64,000 nucleotides of DNA from Rhodococcoides kroppenstedtii (GTDB lineage Bacteria > Actinomycetota > Actinomycetes > Mycobacteriales > Mycobacteriaceae): contig NZ_FOJN01000004.1 of the NCBI RefSeq assembly GCF_900111805.1, forward strand, positions 186,001-250,000. Reading direction: 5' to 3'. Position 1 is the stretch's first letter, and each line of letters starts with the position of its first letter. Shown here piece by piece: positions 16,317 through 25,215 of the stretch. Below the pieces are notes generated by a model. That model was not told the DNA's origin. It did not search any database and was given only the letters and a program-made list of their open reading frames with translations. Both the position numbers and the translations under genes were made by a program.

Positions 16317-17750
16317 TCAGCCGCGTCGGGACAGTGTGACCAGCCGCAGGACCGCCGCCACCGACACCCCGAGGAGTAGGTAGGTGGGGGTGGGGTCGAC
16401 CGAGATGCCGTCGAGAGAGATACCGATTCCCGTGACCGTTCCCGGGCTGACCGGTTCCGCCGGGCCCAGCGTGGCCAGGAAGTCGTCGATGGCGACTTGA
16501 TCGAGCAGCAACGGAGGCACCGGCGCCGCCGTCGACAGCAGCAGCGCGAAGCCCGGAAGAGCGAGGGCGAGAGGCCTGACCGTCGGGTGTGGTGCGTGCG
16601 GGAAGGCCGGAGGCCGGTCGGGATGATGCGAGCCGGGTGACCCCGCCGCGCCGACGAGCAGGACCGGCAGGGCGACCGCCACGACACCCAGGGCGACGGC
16701 CGGGGCGGGCTCGACGTCCAGCAGGCTCGCGGCGGCGGGCGCGGCGGCGAGTGCCACGGCGGCGATCCACGACGCGACGCGCCCGACCGGCAGCAGCCAC
16801 GCCGCGAGCGCCCCCACCACGAGCCCGACGAGACCGACGGCGAGCAGGACGGTGACGGACGACGCGGTTCTGGCCAGCGTGTTCCACGAGGCGACGGCGG
16901 CGGTGGTCGCGAGGACGGTCGCGACGACGGTGCGGGCTTCGGGTGCGTCCCAGCGGGCGGCCACGCGGTCGATCACGACGAGGGTGACGACCAGCGCGGC
17001 GATCGCGAAGGCCAGGGAGTACTCGCCGGTGCCCACGACGTCGACGCCGACCCGGCACACGACGGCGACGAGAACGGCGTAGAGCACGAGCCGGAGAAGG
17101 TCGCGGTTCGGCACGTCGGGCACGTCGGGCACCGACTCGGTCCGTCGCTGGTCCGGCCCCGGCAGGGTGGCGGCGGCCACGGCCGCGGCGACGGCGGCGC
17201 CGACCAGCCACCAGGCGGGCTCGCCGAACACGCTGCTGCTGTCGATTCGCAGCGCCACGAAGCCGTCGGTGGTGGCCCGCGTCGAGGCGACGGCCACTGC
17301 CGTCCCGCCGAGCAGACCCGTCGCGAGTGCGAACCAGCCGAGGCGTGACCGGCGCACCCCGTGCAGGGCGAGTCCGAGCAGTACCCCCGCGGACACGGAC
17401 TTCACTCCGTGCAGGGCGATGAGGACGGACAGACTCGCGGACTGGGGGATGGCGACCTTGGTGAACGCGAGGAGCACGATCGCGACGACGGCGAGGATCC
17501 ACGGCAACCGCCGAGCGCGTCCGGCGACGGCGAGGAACAGTGCCGCGACGACCACGGCCAGGACCTGGCCGACGATCGTCGCCGTCGACTGGGCGGACTG
17601 CCAGCGGACCAGATCGTCGACGCCGGCGGCGAACGGCCACTGCGCGGTGCGGGGACCGGACCATGCCACGGCGACGAGCGCACCGGACGCGCACGCGGCG
17701 ACAGCGGGAACGGCCCCGGCGGCGGGGAGGTCGGCGCGCAGTCGTCTCAC
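16317..17750 (-). CDS. Polytopic membrane protein of unknown function
   Basis: Not recognised. The 477-residue protein is almost entirely hydrophobic with about 12 predicted helices, few charged loops, and Asp/Glu/Arg clusters near residues 175-190. The last segment contains a 60-residue extracytoplasmic stretch (LDQVAIDDFLATLGPAEPV) before a final helix. It could be a transporter-like or polymer-acting integral protein, but no signature residues were found. GTG 17750 is chosen because TAGGTT lies 7 nt before it. It stands alone between the mrp promoter region and the divergent PEP-mutase-family gene. Confidence 0.7.
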   Translation of the reverse strand: MRRLRADLPAAGAVPAVAACASGALVAVAWSGPRTAQWPFAAGVDDLVRWQSAQSTATIVGQVLAVVVAALFLAVAGRARRLPWILAVVAIVLLAFTKVAIPQSASLSVLIALHGVKSVSAGVLLGLALHGVRRSRLGWFALATGLLGGTAVAVASTRATTDGFVALRIDSSSVFGEPAWWLVGAAVAAAVAAATLPGPDQRRTESVPDVPDVPNRDLLRLVLYAVLVAVVCRVGVDVVGTGEYSLAFAIAALVVTLVVIDRVAARWDAPEARTVVATVLATTAAVASWNTLARTASSVTVLLAVGLVGLVVGALAAWLLPVGRVASWIAAVALAAAPAAASLLDVEPAPAVALGVVAVALPVLLVGAAGSPGSHHPDRPPAFPHAPHPTVRPLALALPGFALLLSTAAPVPPLLLDQVAIDDFLATLGPAEPVSPGTVTGIGISLDGISVDPTPTYLLLGVSVAAVLRLVTLSRRG

Positions 17751-17757
17751 TGCATCG

Positions 17758-17763
17758 AACCTA
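17758..17763 (-). promoter_or_regulatory. -10 hexamer for leaderless membrane-protein mRNA
   Basis: TAGGTT on the minus strand ends 7 nt before the GTG at 17750. Confidence 0.4.
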
Positions 17764-17820
17764 TCGGTCCCGCTCGGCGCACCGGGAATGCGCGTCGGGC
17801 GGAGGGGGTTCGTACCCAGC

Positions 17821-18573
17821 ATGACGACACTCGCGCAGAAGGCCACCACGCTCCTCGACCTGCACGTTCCGGGCACCCCGGTCATCCTCCCGACGGTGTG
17901 GGACGCCTGGTCCGCGAATCTGGCGGTCACGGCCGGGTTCTCGGCGTTGACGGTGGGTTCGCACCCCGTCGCGGACTCGGTGGGCAAGTCCGACAACGAG
18001 GGCATGACGTTCGAGGATCTGCTCACCCGCGTCCGACAGATCACCGCCGCGGTCGACGTCCCGATCTCCGTCGACATCGAGTCCGGCTACGGCGAGGACC
18101 CGACGCGGCTGATCGAGGGCCTGATCGACGCGGGCGCCGTCGGCCTGAACATCGAGGACACCGTGCACGGCGAGGGCGGCCGACTCCGCGAGGCGCAGGA
18201 GCACGCCGACCTGGTGGGCGCACTGCGCGCCGCGTCCGACGCCACCGATGTGCACGTGGTGATCAACGCCCGCACCGACCTCTTCGTCAAGCAGGTCGGC
18301 GACGAGAACGATCGCGTCGACCGCGCCATCGCCCGGATGAAGCTGGCGGCCGCGGCCGGCGCCGACTCCCTGTACCCGGTCGGGTTCCACTCCGACGACG
18401 ACCAGAAGCGCCTCACCGCCGAGCTGCCCCTGCCGGTCAACGCCATCGGCCACCCGGTGAAGAACACCCCGTCGGCGCTCGCTGCCCTGGGTGTTGGCCG
18501 CGTCAGCTTCGGTCCGCTGTTCCAGGCGGTGCTCGCCGAGCGCGCGACCGAGGTGCTCGGCGCCTGGCGCTGA
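17821..18573 (+). CDS. Isocitrate lyase/PEP mutase family protein
   Basis: A 250-residue TIM-barrel enzyme of the ICL/PEPM superfamily. Recognisable parts are the opening PVILPTVWDAWSANLAVTAG, the metal/substrate segment VPISVDIESGYGED, AVGLNIEDTVHGEGG, and VINARTDLFVKQVGD. The KKCGH-type loop of true isocitrate lyases is absent. It is more like the carboxyvinyl-carboxyphosphonate phosphorylmutase/oxaloacetate hydrolase-like group. Such proteins cleave or rearrange C-C or C-P bonds of small oxo-acids; the actual substrate is unknown. It converges on the AAA ATPase gene with an 8-nt gap. Confidence 0.85.
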   Translation: MTTLAQKATTLLDLHVPGTPVILPTVWDAWSANLAVTAGFSALTVGSHPVADSVGKSDNEGMTFEDLLTRVRQITAAVDVPISVDIESGYGEDPTRLIEGLIDAGAVGLNIEDTVHGEGGRLREAQEHADLVGALRAASDATDVHVVINARTDLFVKQVGDENDRVDRAIARMKLAAAAGADSLYPVGFHSDDDQKRLTAELPLPVNAIGHPVKNTPSALAALGVGRVSFGPLFQAVLAERATEVLGAWR

Positions 18574-18581
18574 TCGCGTTC

Positions 18582-20825
18582 CTAGCGAGAGATGCTGTAT
18601 GCCTGCAGCGCCGCGACTTGAGCGGCGTCCAGTGACGGCCGGACGGCGTCGCACGCCCGTGCGACGTCGTCCGCAGTCACCACGGCGGCGTCGACGTCGC
18701 GGCGCATCGCGGTGAGCGCAGCTTCCCGCAGCAGAGCGGCGCAGTCCGCGGCGGAGTAACCGTCGAGATCCTCGGCGAGAGCGCCGAGGTCGACGTCCTC
18801 GGCCAGCGGGACCGAGCGGCCTGCCGTCGCCAGAATGGCCCGCCGCGCGTCGGCATCGGGCGGCGGCACGAAGACCGCCTTCTCCAGTCGGCCCGGTCGC
18901 AGGAGAGCGGGGTCGATGAGTTCGGGCCGGTTGGTCGCCCCCAGGACGACGACGTCGCGCAGCGGCTCCACGCCGTCGAGCTCGGTGAGCAGCGCGGCGA
19001 CCACGCGGTCCCCGACTCCGGAATCGCTGCTCTGGCCACGGCGAGGCGCCAGCGCGTCCACCTCGTCGAGGAAGATCAGCGACGGCGCGGAGTCCCGTGC
19101 GCGCCGGAACAACTCGCGCACCGCCTTCTCCGACGAGCCCACCCACTTGTCCATCAGCTCGGCGCCCTTGACGGTGTGGACGCTGAGCTGGCCGGAACTG
19201 GCGAGAGCGCGCACCACGAAGGTCTTGCCGCACCCGGGCGGACCGTAGAGCAGAACACCACGCGGCGGCTCCACGCCGAGGCGGGCGAACGAGTCCGGGT
19301 GACGCAGCGGCCACAGGACCGCCTCCGTCAGTGCCTGTTTGGTCTCGACCATGTCGCCGACGTCGTCGAGCGTGAGACTCCCGACCACCAGTTCCTCGGT
19401 GCCCGAACGGGAGAGCGGCCTGATGACGGCCAGAGCACCGACGAGATCTTCCTGGGTCAGCACCGGCGCCTCGTCGGAGCGATGCGCACGGGCCGCGGCC
19501 TGTACCGCGGCCTCCCGGCAGAGAGCAGCGAGGTCGGCCACCACGAAACCCGGTGTCCGGAGCGCGATCTCCCCCGTCGCGATCCTCTCGGTCGGTACGT
19601 CGCGCAACAGCACGTCGAGCAGGCGGGCGCGGCCGGCCGAATCCGGCAGGGGCAGTGTGAGTTCCCGGTCGACCAGGTCGGGATCGCGCAGCCGTGCATC
19701 GACGGCGTCCGGGCGAGACGTCGTGCACACCAGGGCTGTTCCCGGTGAGTCGACGGCAGCGCGCAACCGGTCGAGCAGCAGCGTCGAGACGGGCTCGGTC
19801 TCCGTGGGCAGCAACGCGTCGACGTCGGTCACGAGCAGCACGGTGGGTTCTTTTGCGGACCGCGCCGTCTCGATCACGCGGGAGACCGCGGCCAGCCGAT
19901 CGTCGGCGGCGGTGGATCCCACCGAGGGGCCGTCGATCTCGACGATCCGGCGCGTCGCGGCGACGGCGCGCACCATCGTCGCTTTCCCGACGCCGCCGGG
20001 ACCGGTGACCAGCACGCCCAGCCGCGCGGAGGCGCCCAGGGTGCGCAGCAGGTCGGGCCGGTCAAGGGCCAGTTCCAGCCACTCGCTCAGGGTGGCGGCC
20101 TGCTCCCTCGCCCCCACCAGATCGTCGACGGCGACGGGTGGTTCCGGCGCCTGCGGTTCGGGTTCGGCGACTCGGCCGGGCCGTGCGTCCGACGAACCGG
20201 ACCCCGACGCCGCACCCGCGCCGCGGGTCACCGACGTGTTCGGTTGGATGCTGACCGGCCCCGCGGGATCGGTCGAGGTCACCGTGAGCAGCTCGGTGGT
20301 CCACGCGACGCCGACGGTGCGTGCGAGTGTCGTCGAGACGGACGCCGTGGACGTGCCGGGGCCCAGGTCGCGGGGCAGGAGGGACACCGCGTCGCCCGCG
20401 GTGACCACCTTGCCGAGCAGGGCGCGTCGCAACGTCACGTCGTCGAGCGCGGCCACGGCCGTGCCGCCGTGCACGGTGACCGTGGTCCCGCCCACCACCC
20501 GGACGGGGCGGACGACCACGGTGGCGTTTTCGGTCAGACCGGTGTTGGAGAGCGTGACGTCGTCGAGCAACGCGATACCGCTGGTCGAGGCGGTGCTTGC
20601 GGCGACTCCACCGATGGCGCCGGCCGTCGCGGCGACTCCACCGATGGCGCCGGCCGTCGCGGCGACCACCACGGCCGTCCGGCGGGATCCGACGAGTTCC
20701 ACCGCGTCCCATTCGCGCAGCCCCAGTGCCGTCAACGCCTCGGGGTGGATACGGACGATGCCGCGACGCGCGTCGGCGGCCGAGGTGGTGAGCCGGACGG
20801 TCAGGGACAGCTCGGGAGTGCTCAT
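18582..20825 (-). CDS. Two-AAA-domain ATPase, CDC48-like (Rv0435c family)
   Basis: A 747-residue protein with an N-terminal double-psi barrel-like region and two AAA modules. The second module is complete: GPPGCGKTF Walker A, LIFLDEVDAL Walker B, and RPGRLEKAVFVPPPD. The first is degenerate: Walker A reads GPGGVGKAT (Ala after the Lys) and Walker B reads LLVTDVDAL without the catalytic Glu. D1 may therefore bind but not hydrolyse ATP. Residues near 55-75 contain a 10-residue perfect duplication encoded by a 30-bp tandem repeat. Last gene of the psd-pssA-ATPase operon (4-nt overlap with pssA). The same trio is linked in mycobacteria. Confidence 0.9.
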   Translation of the reverse strand: MSTPELSLTVRLTTSAADARRGIVRIHPEALTALGLREWDAVELVGSRRTAVVVAATAGAIGGVAATAGAIGGVAASTASTSGIALLDDVTLSNTGLTENATVVVRPVRVVGGTTVTVHGGTAVAALDDVTLRRALLGKVVTAGDAVSLLPRDLGPGTSTASVSTTLARTVGVAWTTELLTVTSTDPAGPVSIQPNTSVTRGAGAASGSGSSDARPGRVAEPEPQAPEPPVAVDDLVGAREQAATLSEWLELALDRPDLLRTLGASARLGVLVTGPGGVGKATMVRAVAATRRIVEIDGPSVGSTAADDRLAAVSRVIETARSAKEPTVLLVTDVDALLPTETEPVSTLLLDRLRAAVDSPGTALVCTTSRPDAVDARLRDPDLVDRELTLPLPDSAGRARLLDVLLRDVPTERIATGEIALRTPGFVVADLAALCREAAVQAAARAHRSDEAPVLTQEDLVGALAVIRPLSRSGTEELVVGSLTLDDVGDMVETKQALTEAVLWPLRHPDSFARLGVEPPRGVLLYGPPGCGKTFVVRALASSGQLSVHTVKGAELMDKWVGSSEKAVRELFRRARDSAPSLIFLDEVDALAPRRGQSSDSGVGDRVVAALLTELDGVEPLRDVVVLGATNRPELIDPALLRPGRLEKAVFVPPPDADARRAILATAGRSVPLAEDVDLGALAEDLDGYSAADCAALLREAALTAMRRDVDAAVVTADDVARACDAVRPSLDAAQVAALQAYSISR
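20601..20660 (+). repeat. Perfect 30-bp tandem duplication inside AAA ATPase gene
   Basis: Two identical 30-bp units (20601-20630 and 20631-20660) lie head to tail. They encode an in-frame ten-residue duplication containing GAIGGVAAT. A multiple of three keeps the frame open. Confidence 0.95.
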
Positions 20826-21739
20826 CGGTCGTCCCGCGGAACCGGTGGGCGCAGCCGCAGCCGCGCCGAGCTCCGACCGGCGCGCGCCGGGCGGCGTCGA
20901 CGCACGATGCCCGGCCGTTCCCGACGCGCGGCCCGACGCACCGCGCGGCGCTCGGCGGGCTTGGCCTCCCACGTCTCCGGACGCGCCGCGACCCACCGCT
21001 TCGAGCGGATCGCGAACGGGATGTGCGCCAGGTACATCGCGATCAGCACGATGAGCAACACGAACGGGAAGGTGATCAGGGCTGCGCCGGCGACGCCGAC
21101 CGCGACGAGCAGGATGGCCGCCATGCGTGGCGGCACGGACACGCTCTTGAGGGCCAGGGTGGGAATACGACTGACGATGAGCAGCGCGGACAGCACCACC
21201 CAGGTGGCGACGACGTAGTACGAGGACCACCACCCTGTGCCCCACTGTTGTTGCACGGCAAGCGGAGTCAGCGCGATCAGGGCCCCGGCGGGCGCGGGGA
21301 CCCCCACGAAGTACTCCCCGGCGAACGCGGGTCGGGAGTCGTCGTCGATGAGGGTGTTGAACCGCGCGAGGCGCAGGACGATCGACACCGCGTAGATCAA
21401 CGCGATGACCCACCCGCCGCTGCTGCCCTCGAGCAGCGTCACGTACAGCACCAGGGCCGGGGCGACGCCGAAGGAGATCGCGTCGGCGAGGGAGTCGAGT
21501 TCGGCCCCCATGCGCGACGTCGCGTCGAGCATCCGCGCGATGCGTCCGTCGAGCGAATCGAGCACGGCCGCGGCGCCGATCATGGCCAGGGACAACCCGA
21601 GTCGGCCGTCGAGGCCGAACTTCACCGCCGAGAGCCCGGCGCACAGCGCGAGAACGGTGACCGCGCTCGGCAACAGCCGAACGGGGCCGGTACGCCCACC
21701 CTCTCCGTCGGACGCGGACGAGTCCTCCGCGGCGATCAC
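20822..21739 (-). CDS. pssA: CDP-diacylglycerol--serine O-phosphatidyltransferase
   Basis: Makes phosphatidylserine from CDP-diacylglycerol and serine in the membrane. It is 305 residues with about 7 helices. The CDP-alcohol phosphotransferase motif is complete: DGRIAR, then the Gly of MGAE, then the two Asp of LDSLAD at the required spacing. The C-terminal 50 residues are very Arg-rich, longer than in many homologues. It overlaps psd and the ATPase gene by 4 nt each, giving one operon. Confidence 0.94.
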   Translation of the reverse strand: MIAAEDSSASDGEGGRTGPVRLLPSAVTVLALCAGLSAVKFGLDGRLGLSLAMIGAAAVLDSLDGRIARMLDATSRMGAELDSLADAISFGVAPALVLYVTLLEGSSGGWVIALIYAVSIVLRLARFNTLIDDDSRPAFAGEYFVGVPAPAGALIALTPLAVQQQWGTGWWSSYYVVATWVVLSALLIVSRIPTLALKSVSVPPRMAAILLVAVGVAGAALITFPFVLLIVLIAMYLAHIPFAIRSKRWVAARPETWEAKPAERRAVRRAARRERPGIVRRRRPARAGRSSARLRLRPPVPRDDR

Positions 21740-22449
21740 GGCAGTTCGGCGAGCACGGTCTCGGCGCCGACCGCGCGCTGGCCCGGCAGCACCGCCAAGC
21801 GGGATCCCTCGGGAAAGTAGGTGTCCACGCGGGAGCCGAAGCGGATCAGCCCGTAGGTGTCGCCGATGGTCAGGGTGTCACCCGCCGACGCCTGGTTGAC
21901 GATCCGCCGAGCCAGCAGGCCGGCGATCTGTACGACGGCGAGATCGTGCCCGGCCGGGGTCCGCAGGTGCATCGAGGTGCGCTCGTTGACCACGCTGGCG
22001 TCGGCGAGATCCGCCGAGAGGAACTGGCCCGCCTTGTGGACGACGTCGACGACCTCGCCCGACACGGGGACACGCTGGACGTGGACGTCCAGCACCGACA
22101 GGAAGATGCTGACGCGCGGCAGCGGCTCGGTCCCGAGGTCGAGCTCCGCCGGGGGCACGGCGACGTCGACCAACGCCACTTCGCCGTCGGCGGGAGCGAC
22201 GACGACGCCCGCCCGGTTCGGGGGCACGCGCGGCGGGTGGCGGAAGAAGCCGGCCATCGCACCTGCGGTGAGGAGCGAGGCGGTGCGCACCGCACGGCGA
22301 CGACGGCCGAGTGCGGCCACGGCGAGCGGTGCGGCGACGAACGGGGCGCCCGCAGGATGCAGCGGCGGAATCGACGAGCGGATCAGATCCACGACGTGGC
22401 CGAGGCCGGTCGGTTCGGGGGTGCCTGCTGGGACGGGGCGTCGGGCCAC
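21736..22449 (-). CDS. psd: Phosphatidylserine decarboxylase
   Basis: Converts phosphatidylserine to phosphatidylethanolamine. It is the 237-residue short actinobacterial/archaeal-like form. The self-cleavage site that generates the pyruvoyl group is the GS of [11 protein letters not shown] rather than the LGST of enteric enzymes. Other family parts are [24 protein letters not shown] and [12 protein letters not shown] start follows AGGAG. First gene of the operon with pssA and the AAA ATPase. In mycobacteria moeA2 follows this locus; it is absent here. Confidence 0.93.
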   Translation of the reverse strand: MARRPVPAGTPEPTGLGHVVDLIRSSIPPLHPAGAPFVAAPLAVAALGRRRRAVRTASLLTAGAMAGFFRHPPRVPPNRAGVVVAPADGEVALVDVAVPPAELDLGTEPLPRVSIFLSVLDVHVQRVPVSGEVVDVVHKAGQFLSADLADASVVNERTSMHLRTPAGHDLAVVQIAGLLARRIVNQASAGDTLTIGDTYGLIRFGSRVDTYFPEGSRLAVLPGQRAVGAETVLAELP

Positions 22450-22511
22450 GATCTCCTCTTACGTCGTATGGATGTGCCGGCGTGGGGAACCGACCGGGCC
22501 GCGGAGACGGC

Positions 22512-22547
22512 TCGGGGCCCCTCACGAGATTACGTGAGGGGCCCCGA
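22512..22547 (-). terminator. Strong hairpin after GlsB/YeaQ-like gene
   Basis: A perfect 15-bp stem (22512-22526 with 22533-22547) closes a 6-nt loop. It lies 17 nt past the stop of the minus-strand gene and just upstream of the psd start. It has no U-tract, as is common in actinobacteria. Confidence 0.75.
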
Positions 22548-22563
22548 ACGGTCCGGAGACGGA

Positions 22564-22839
22564 TCAGACGCGCGAACGACGCCCGGTGACCGCCTTGACA
22601 ACAAACAGAAGTGCGCAGGCACCGATCAAGCAGACTACGAAACTGTAGATCCAGCCTCCGCTTTCCATGCCGAAGACGCGGCTCGCCACGAAGCCAGCGA
22701 TGAGTCCACCCACAACGCCTACAACGACGTTCAGAATGATGCCCTGCTGCGCGTCCGTCTTCATGATCTTGCTGCCGATCCAACCCGCGAGACCGCCGAT
22801 GATGATCCAACCAATCCAACCGAGCTCGACCATGTCCAT
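22564..22839 (-). CDS. GlsB/YeaQ/YmgE family membrane protein
   Basis: A 91-residue protein (89 from ATG 22833) with three membrane helices and the glycine-rich family pattern: GWIIIGGLAGWIGSKIMKTD, then NVVVGVVGGLIAGFVASRVFG, and a final helix ending in basic RRSRV. These small proteins are often stress-induced; their biochemical role is unsettled. The AGAGG ribosome site fits ATG 22833 better than ATG 22839. It is flanked by a strong terminator, so it is monocistronic. Local GC is lower than in neighbouring genes. Confidence 0.85.
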   Translation of the reverse strand: MDMVELGWIGWIIIGGLAGWIGSKIMKTDAQQGIILNVVVGVVGGLIAGFVASRVFGMESGGWIYSFVVCLIGACALLFVVKAVTGRRSRV

Positions 22840-22976
22840 ACCTCTTCCGACTCGAGACTCTCCGTCGACCCGAAGTCCAGGCGCGACGTCGGCAATCGGC
22901 TACCCGAGCCCCCACCCCGTGAAACGCCGCAAGTAGCGACAGCGCATCACGATCGGGCCTCGAAACGGTGTCGAGG

Positions 22977-24170
22977 TCACGTCTGTGGTGCGACGAGCAG
23001 GACGGAGTCCGTCTCTCCGTTGTCCGTGGTCACCAGCAGCGAGCCGTCGGGCTGCGCCGAGACGGTCCGGATCCGACCGAACTCGCCCAGTTCCGGCAGG
23101 GTGGTCTGCTCGGTGACGGTGGCGCCGTCCTCGGACAGGCGGAGCAGAAGCACCTGCTGACCCTTCTGCACTCCCACGGCGAGTGCCCCGTCCCAGGCGC
23201 CCCAATCCGATCCGGTGAGGAACGTTCCGGACGCCGTCGCCACGGTGCTCGGCCCCGAACTCCACACCGCACCCCGTGCGCCCGGCACGCGGTCCGGATC
23301 GGTCATGGGCACCGACTCGTCGTACCCGGATCCACTACGGTCCGGCGACCACCCGTAGTTGCCGCCGGGGGTCAGCACATTGACCTCGTCGTCGCGTGAA
23401 CTGCCCTGCTCCACCGAGTACAGGCGGCCGGTGCCGGGCTGCTCCGCGAGTCCCTGGACGTTGCGGTGACCGAGCGTGAACACCGGCGACGCCGGATCCG
23501 GATTGTCGGCCGCCGGCGCACCCGTGGCGGCGTCGACACGCAACACCTTGCCGCCCAGCGAGTTTCGATCCTGCGGAACCGACGGCTGCGCCGCGTCGCC
23601 CGTGCCGATCAACAGCGTGCCGTCGTCGGCCGGGAGGATGCGGCATCCGCCGTGCCGACCCGTCGACACCGGGAACCCGTCGATCACCGTGCGCTCGCGA
23701 GTCAGACCCGACCAGTCGGGGGCGACGGTCCAGGCCACCACCCCGACGGAGCGGCCACCGCCCGACTCGATGCCCTGGCACGTGTACGCGGTGCGGTCCT
23801 GCTCGAAATCGGGTGACAGCGCCAGCGCCATCAACCCGGTCTCCGACGACGCGACGAGGTCCGACAGGTCCGCCGACATCGGCGTGGGCTCCGCCCCCGG
23901 ACGCACCGCCGTGAACGAGCCGGCGCGCTCGGTGAAGACGATGGTCCCGTCGGGCGCCTTCGCGACGTCCCACGGATGATCGAGCCCGTCGGCCACCACT
24001 TCCACCGACACCGGCGGCGGTGCCTTGTCCGCGATCGGCGGGGCGGTCGTGGTGGCGGGACTGCTGTCCGCCCCCGCCTCCGAGAAACTGCACGCGGCCG
24101 AACTGCACGCGGCCGCGGCGAGTCCCGCCGCAAGGGCGACGGCGGTCAGGGCGGCCGGTCGGCGAGTCAT
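22977..24170 (-). CDS. PQQ-dependent sugar dehydrogenase-like lipoprotein
   Basis: A 397-residue secreted beta-propeller of the glucose/sorbosone dehydrogenase family. After the signal peptide and a Pro/Thr linker, the propeller starts at GLDHPWDVAKAPDGTIVFTER. It carries HGGCRILP, LGHRNVQGLAEQPGTGRLYS and GGNYGWSPDR, which surround the PQQ and calcium sites in the family. Two cysteines in duplicated AACS segments (near residues 22 and 27) are alternative lipid-anchor sites. TACGGT lies 6 nt before the ATG. The natural substrate is unknown. Confidence 0.87.
   Translation of the reverse strand: MTRRPAALTAVALAAGLAAAACSSAACSFSEAGADSSPATTTAPPIADKAPPPVSVEVVADGLDHPWDVAKAPDGTIVFTERAGSFTAVRPGAEPTPMSADLSDLVASSETGLMALALSPDFEQDRTAYTCQGIESGGGRSVGVVAWTVAPDWSGLTRERTVIDGFPVSTGRHGGCRILPADDGTLLIGTGDAAQPSVPQDRNSLGGKVLRVDAATGAPAADNPDPASPVFTLGHRNVQGLAEQPGTGRLYSVEQGSSRDDEVNVLTPGGNYGWSPDRSGSGYDESVPMTDPDRVPGARGAVWSSGPSTVATASGTFLTGSDWGAWDGALAVGVQKGQQVLLLRLSEDGATVTEQTTLPELGEFGRIRTVSAQPDGSLLVTTDNGETDSVLLVAPQT
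24086..24115 (+). repeat. 15-bp tandem duplication at lipobox
   Basis: Units 24086-24100 and 24101-24115 are identical. On the coding (minus) strand they give two consecutive AACS segments at the lipidation site. Confidence 0.9.
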
Positions 24171-24176
24171 GCCTCC

Positions 24177-24182
24177 ACCGTA
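24177..24182 (-). promoter_or_regulatory. -10 hexamer for leaderless sugar dehydrogenase mRNA
   Basis: TACGGT on the minus strand ends 6 nt before the ATG at 24170. Confidence 0.4.
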
Positions 24183-24217
24183 CGGACGCGACGCCGGATT
24201 CGTCCCGATCGCAGCGG

Positions 24218-24670
24218 TTACGACTCCGTGGCTGCCTTGATCTTGGCCAGCGTGGCGTTCATCCCCCGCTCGAGCTCACCGTCGAAGTTGCGCTGTCCGC
24301 CGAACGCGAGCCGAACCAGCAGGTTGGACACCGCCGTCGTCCCGCCCGGTGCCTCACGACGCTCGGTCACGCGGGTGCCCGTCTCCGTCGGCTCCAACTC
24401 GTAGGACCAGATCGTGTGGTTCTCCGTCACCCGGAACGCCAGGCGACGCTCCGGCTCGAACCGGACCACCTTCGCCGACGTCGGCCAGACCAGGGGACCG
24501 CGCTTGTTGAGGTTGATCGTGCGGGTGCCCAGCTTCGGCTCGCCGCCCAGCACCGTCATCTTCTTGCACTGCGGGCTCCACTCGCCCATGCGCTTCAGGT
24601 CGGAGACCACCGCCCACACCGCGGCCGGCGGGGCCTGGACGTCGATGGTGGCGGACAGAGAGGTGGACAT
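24218..24670 (-). CDS. SRPBCC (START-like) family protein
   Basis: A 150-residue helix-grip protein. The N-terminus SATIDVQAPPAAVWAVVSDL, the WSPQC segment, and the strand pattern RRLAFRVTENHTIWSYEL are typical of the polyketide cyclase/dehydrase-like branch. A long C-terminal amphipathic helix (GELERGMNATLAKIKAAT) closes the ligand pocket. The ligand is unknown. ATG 24670 begins at the first conserved strand; an in-frame GTG at 24712 would add 14 basic residues and cannot be excluded. Confidence 0.8.
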   Translation of the reverse strand: MSTSLSATIDVQAPPAAVWAVVSDLKRMGEWSPQCKKMTVLGGEPKLGTRTINLNKRGPLVWPTSAKVVRFEPERRLAFRVTENHTIWSYELEPTETGTRVTERREAPGGTTAVSNLLVRLAFGGQRNFDGELERGMNATLAKIKAATES

Positions 24671-24759
24671 GGCGAATCGGTCCCGTCGTCGGTGTCCGTG
24701 ACCGGACGTCACGGCATCGACCGCACTGTAGCCGGACCCTCTGCCCGCGGGTGCGAACG

Positions 24760-25215
24760 TCAGGGATCGACGACGTCGACGACGTGGATTCGCACGTCGG
24801 TGGGCGACACCCGGACCCCCACCACCTCGGCCAGGGCGTCGACGACACGGGTCTCGATGGCCGCGACGAGCTCGTCCAGGTCCTGCAGGTAGGGAATGGC
24901 GATGTCGAGACTCGCCCCGATCAGTCGTCGGCCGTCGACGTCGAGTTCCACCGCGCGGACTCGACTGGGCAGGCCGCCCAGGGCGCGGAGGACGGCCAGC
25001 CGGACGACGTGATCGCCGATCCGCAGCGTGTCGCCCGCAGCCTCGGACGGGAAGGCGGCGTCGATCGGGGTGGTGCGGCGAGTGGTGCGCCGCAGTGTTG
25101 CGAGGATGGCCGCGCTGGCGGTCACCCAGGAGGGGGTCTCCTCGTCCCGTAGTTCTCGCGCCGCGCGGTCGAGGATCGGGTCCGCACCGGCGCCGTCGTC
25201 GAGTGTCACCGCCAT
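24760..25215 (-). CDS. Asp23-like protein, co-transcribed with sigma factor
   Basis: A 151-residue protein. Residues 30-150 have the alpha/beta pattern of the Asp23 family: a DTLRIGDHVVRLAVLRALGG stretch, VRAVELDVDGRRLIGASLDIAI, a helix, and VVGVRVSPTDVRIHVVDV. The usual SKIAG opening of true Asp23 is missing, so it is a diverged member. Its start overlaps the sigma factor stop by 10 nt, so the two are translated together. It might act as the sigma partner, since no zinc-type anti-sigma gene is present. Confidence 0.65.
   Translation of the reverse strand: MAVTLDDGAGADPILDRAARELRDEETPSWVTASAAILATLRRTTRRTTPIDAAFPSEAAGDTLRIGDHVVRLAVLRALGGLPSRVRAVELDVDGRRLIGASLDIAIPYLQDLDELVAAIETRVVDALAEVVGVRVSPTDVRIHVVDVVDP

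Noticed and set aside
20601..20660. Short repeat array as a CRISPR or insertion scar
   Set aside because: It is a head-to-tail in-frame duplication inside a coding sequence without spacers or flanking inverted repeats.
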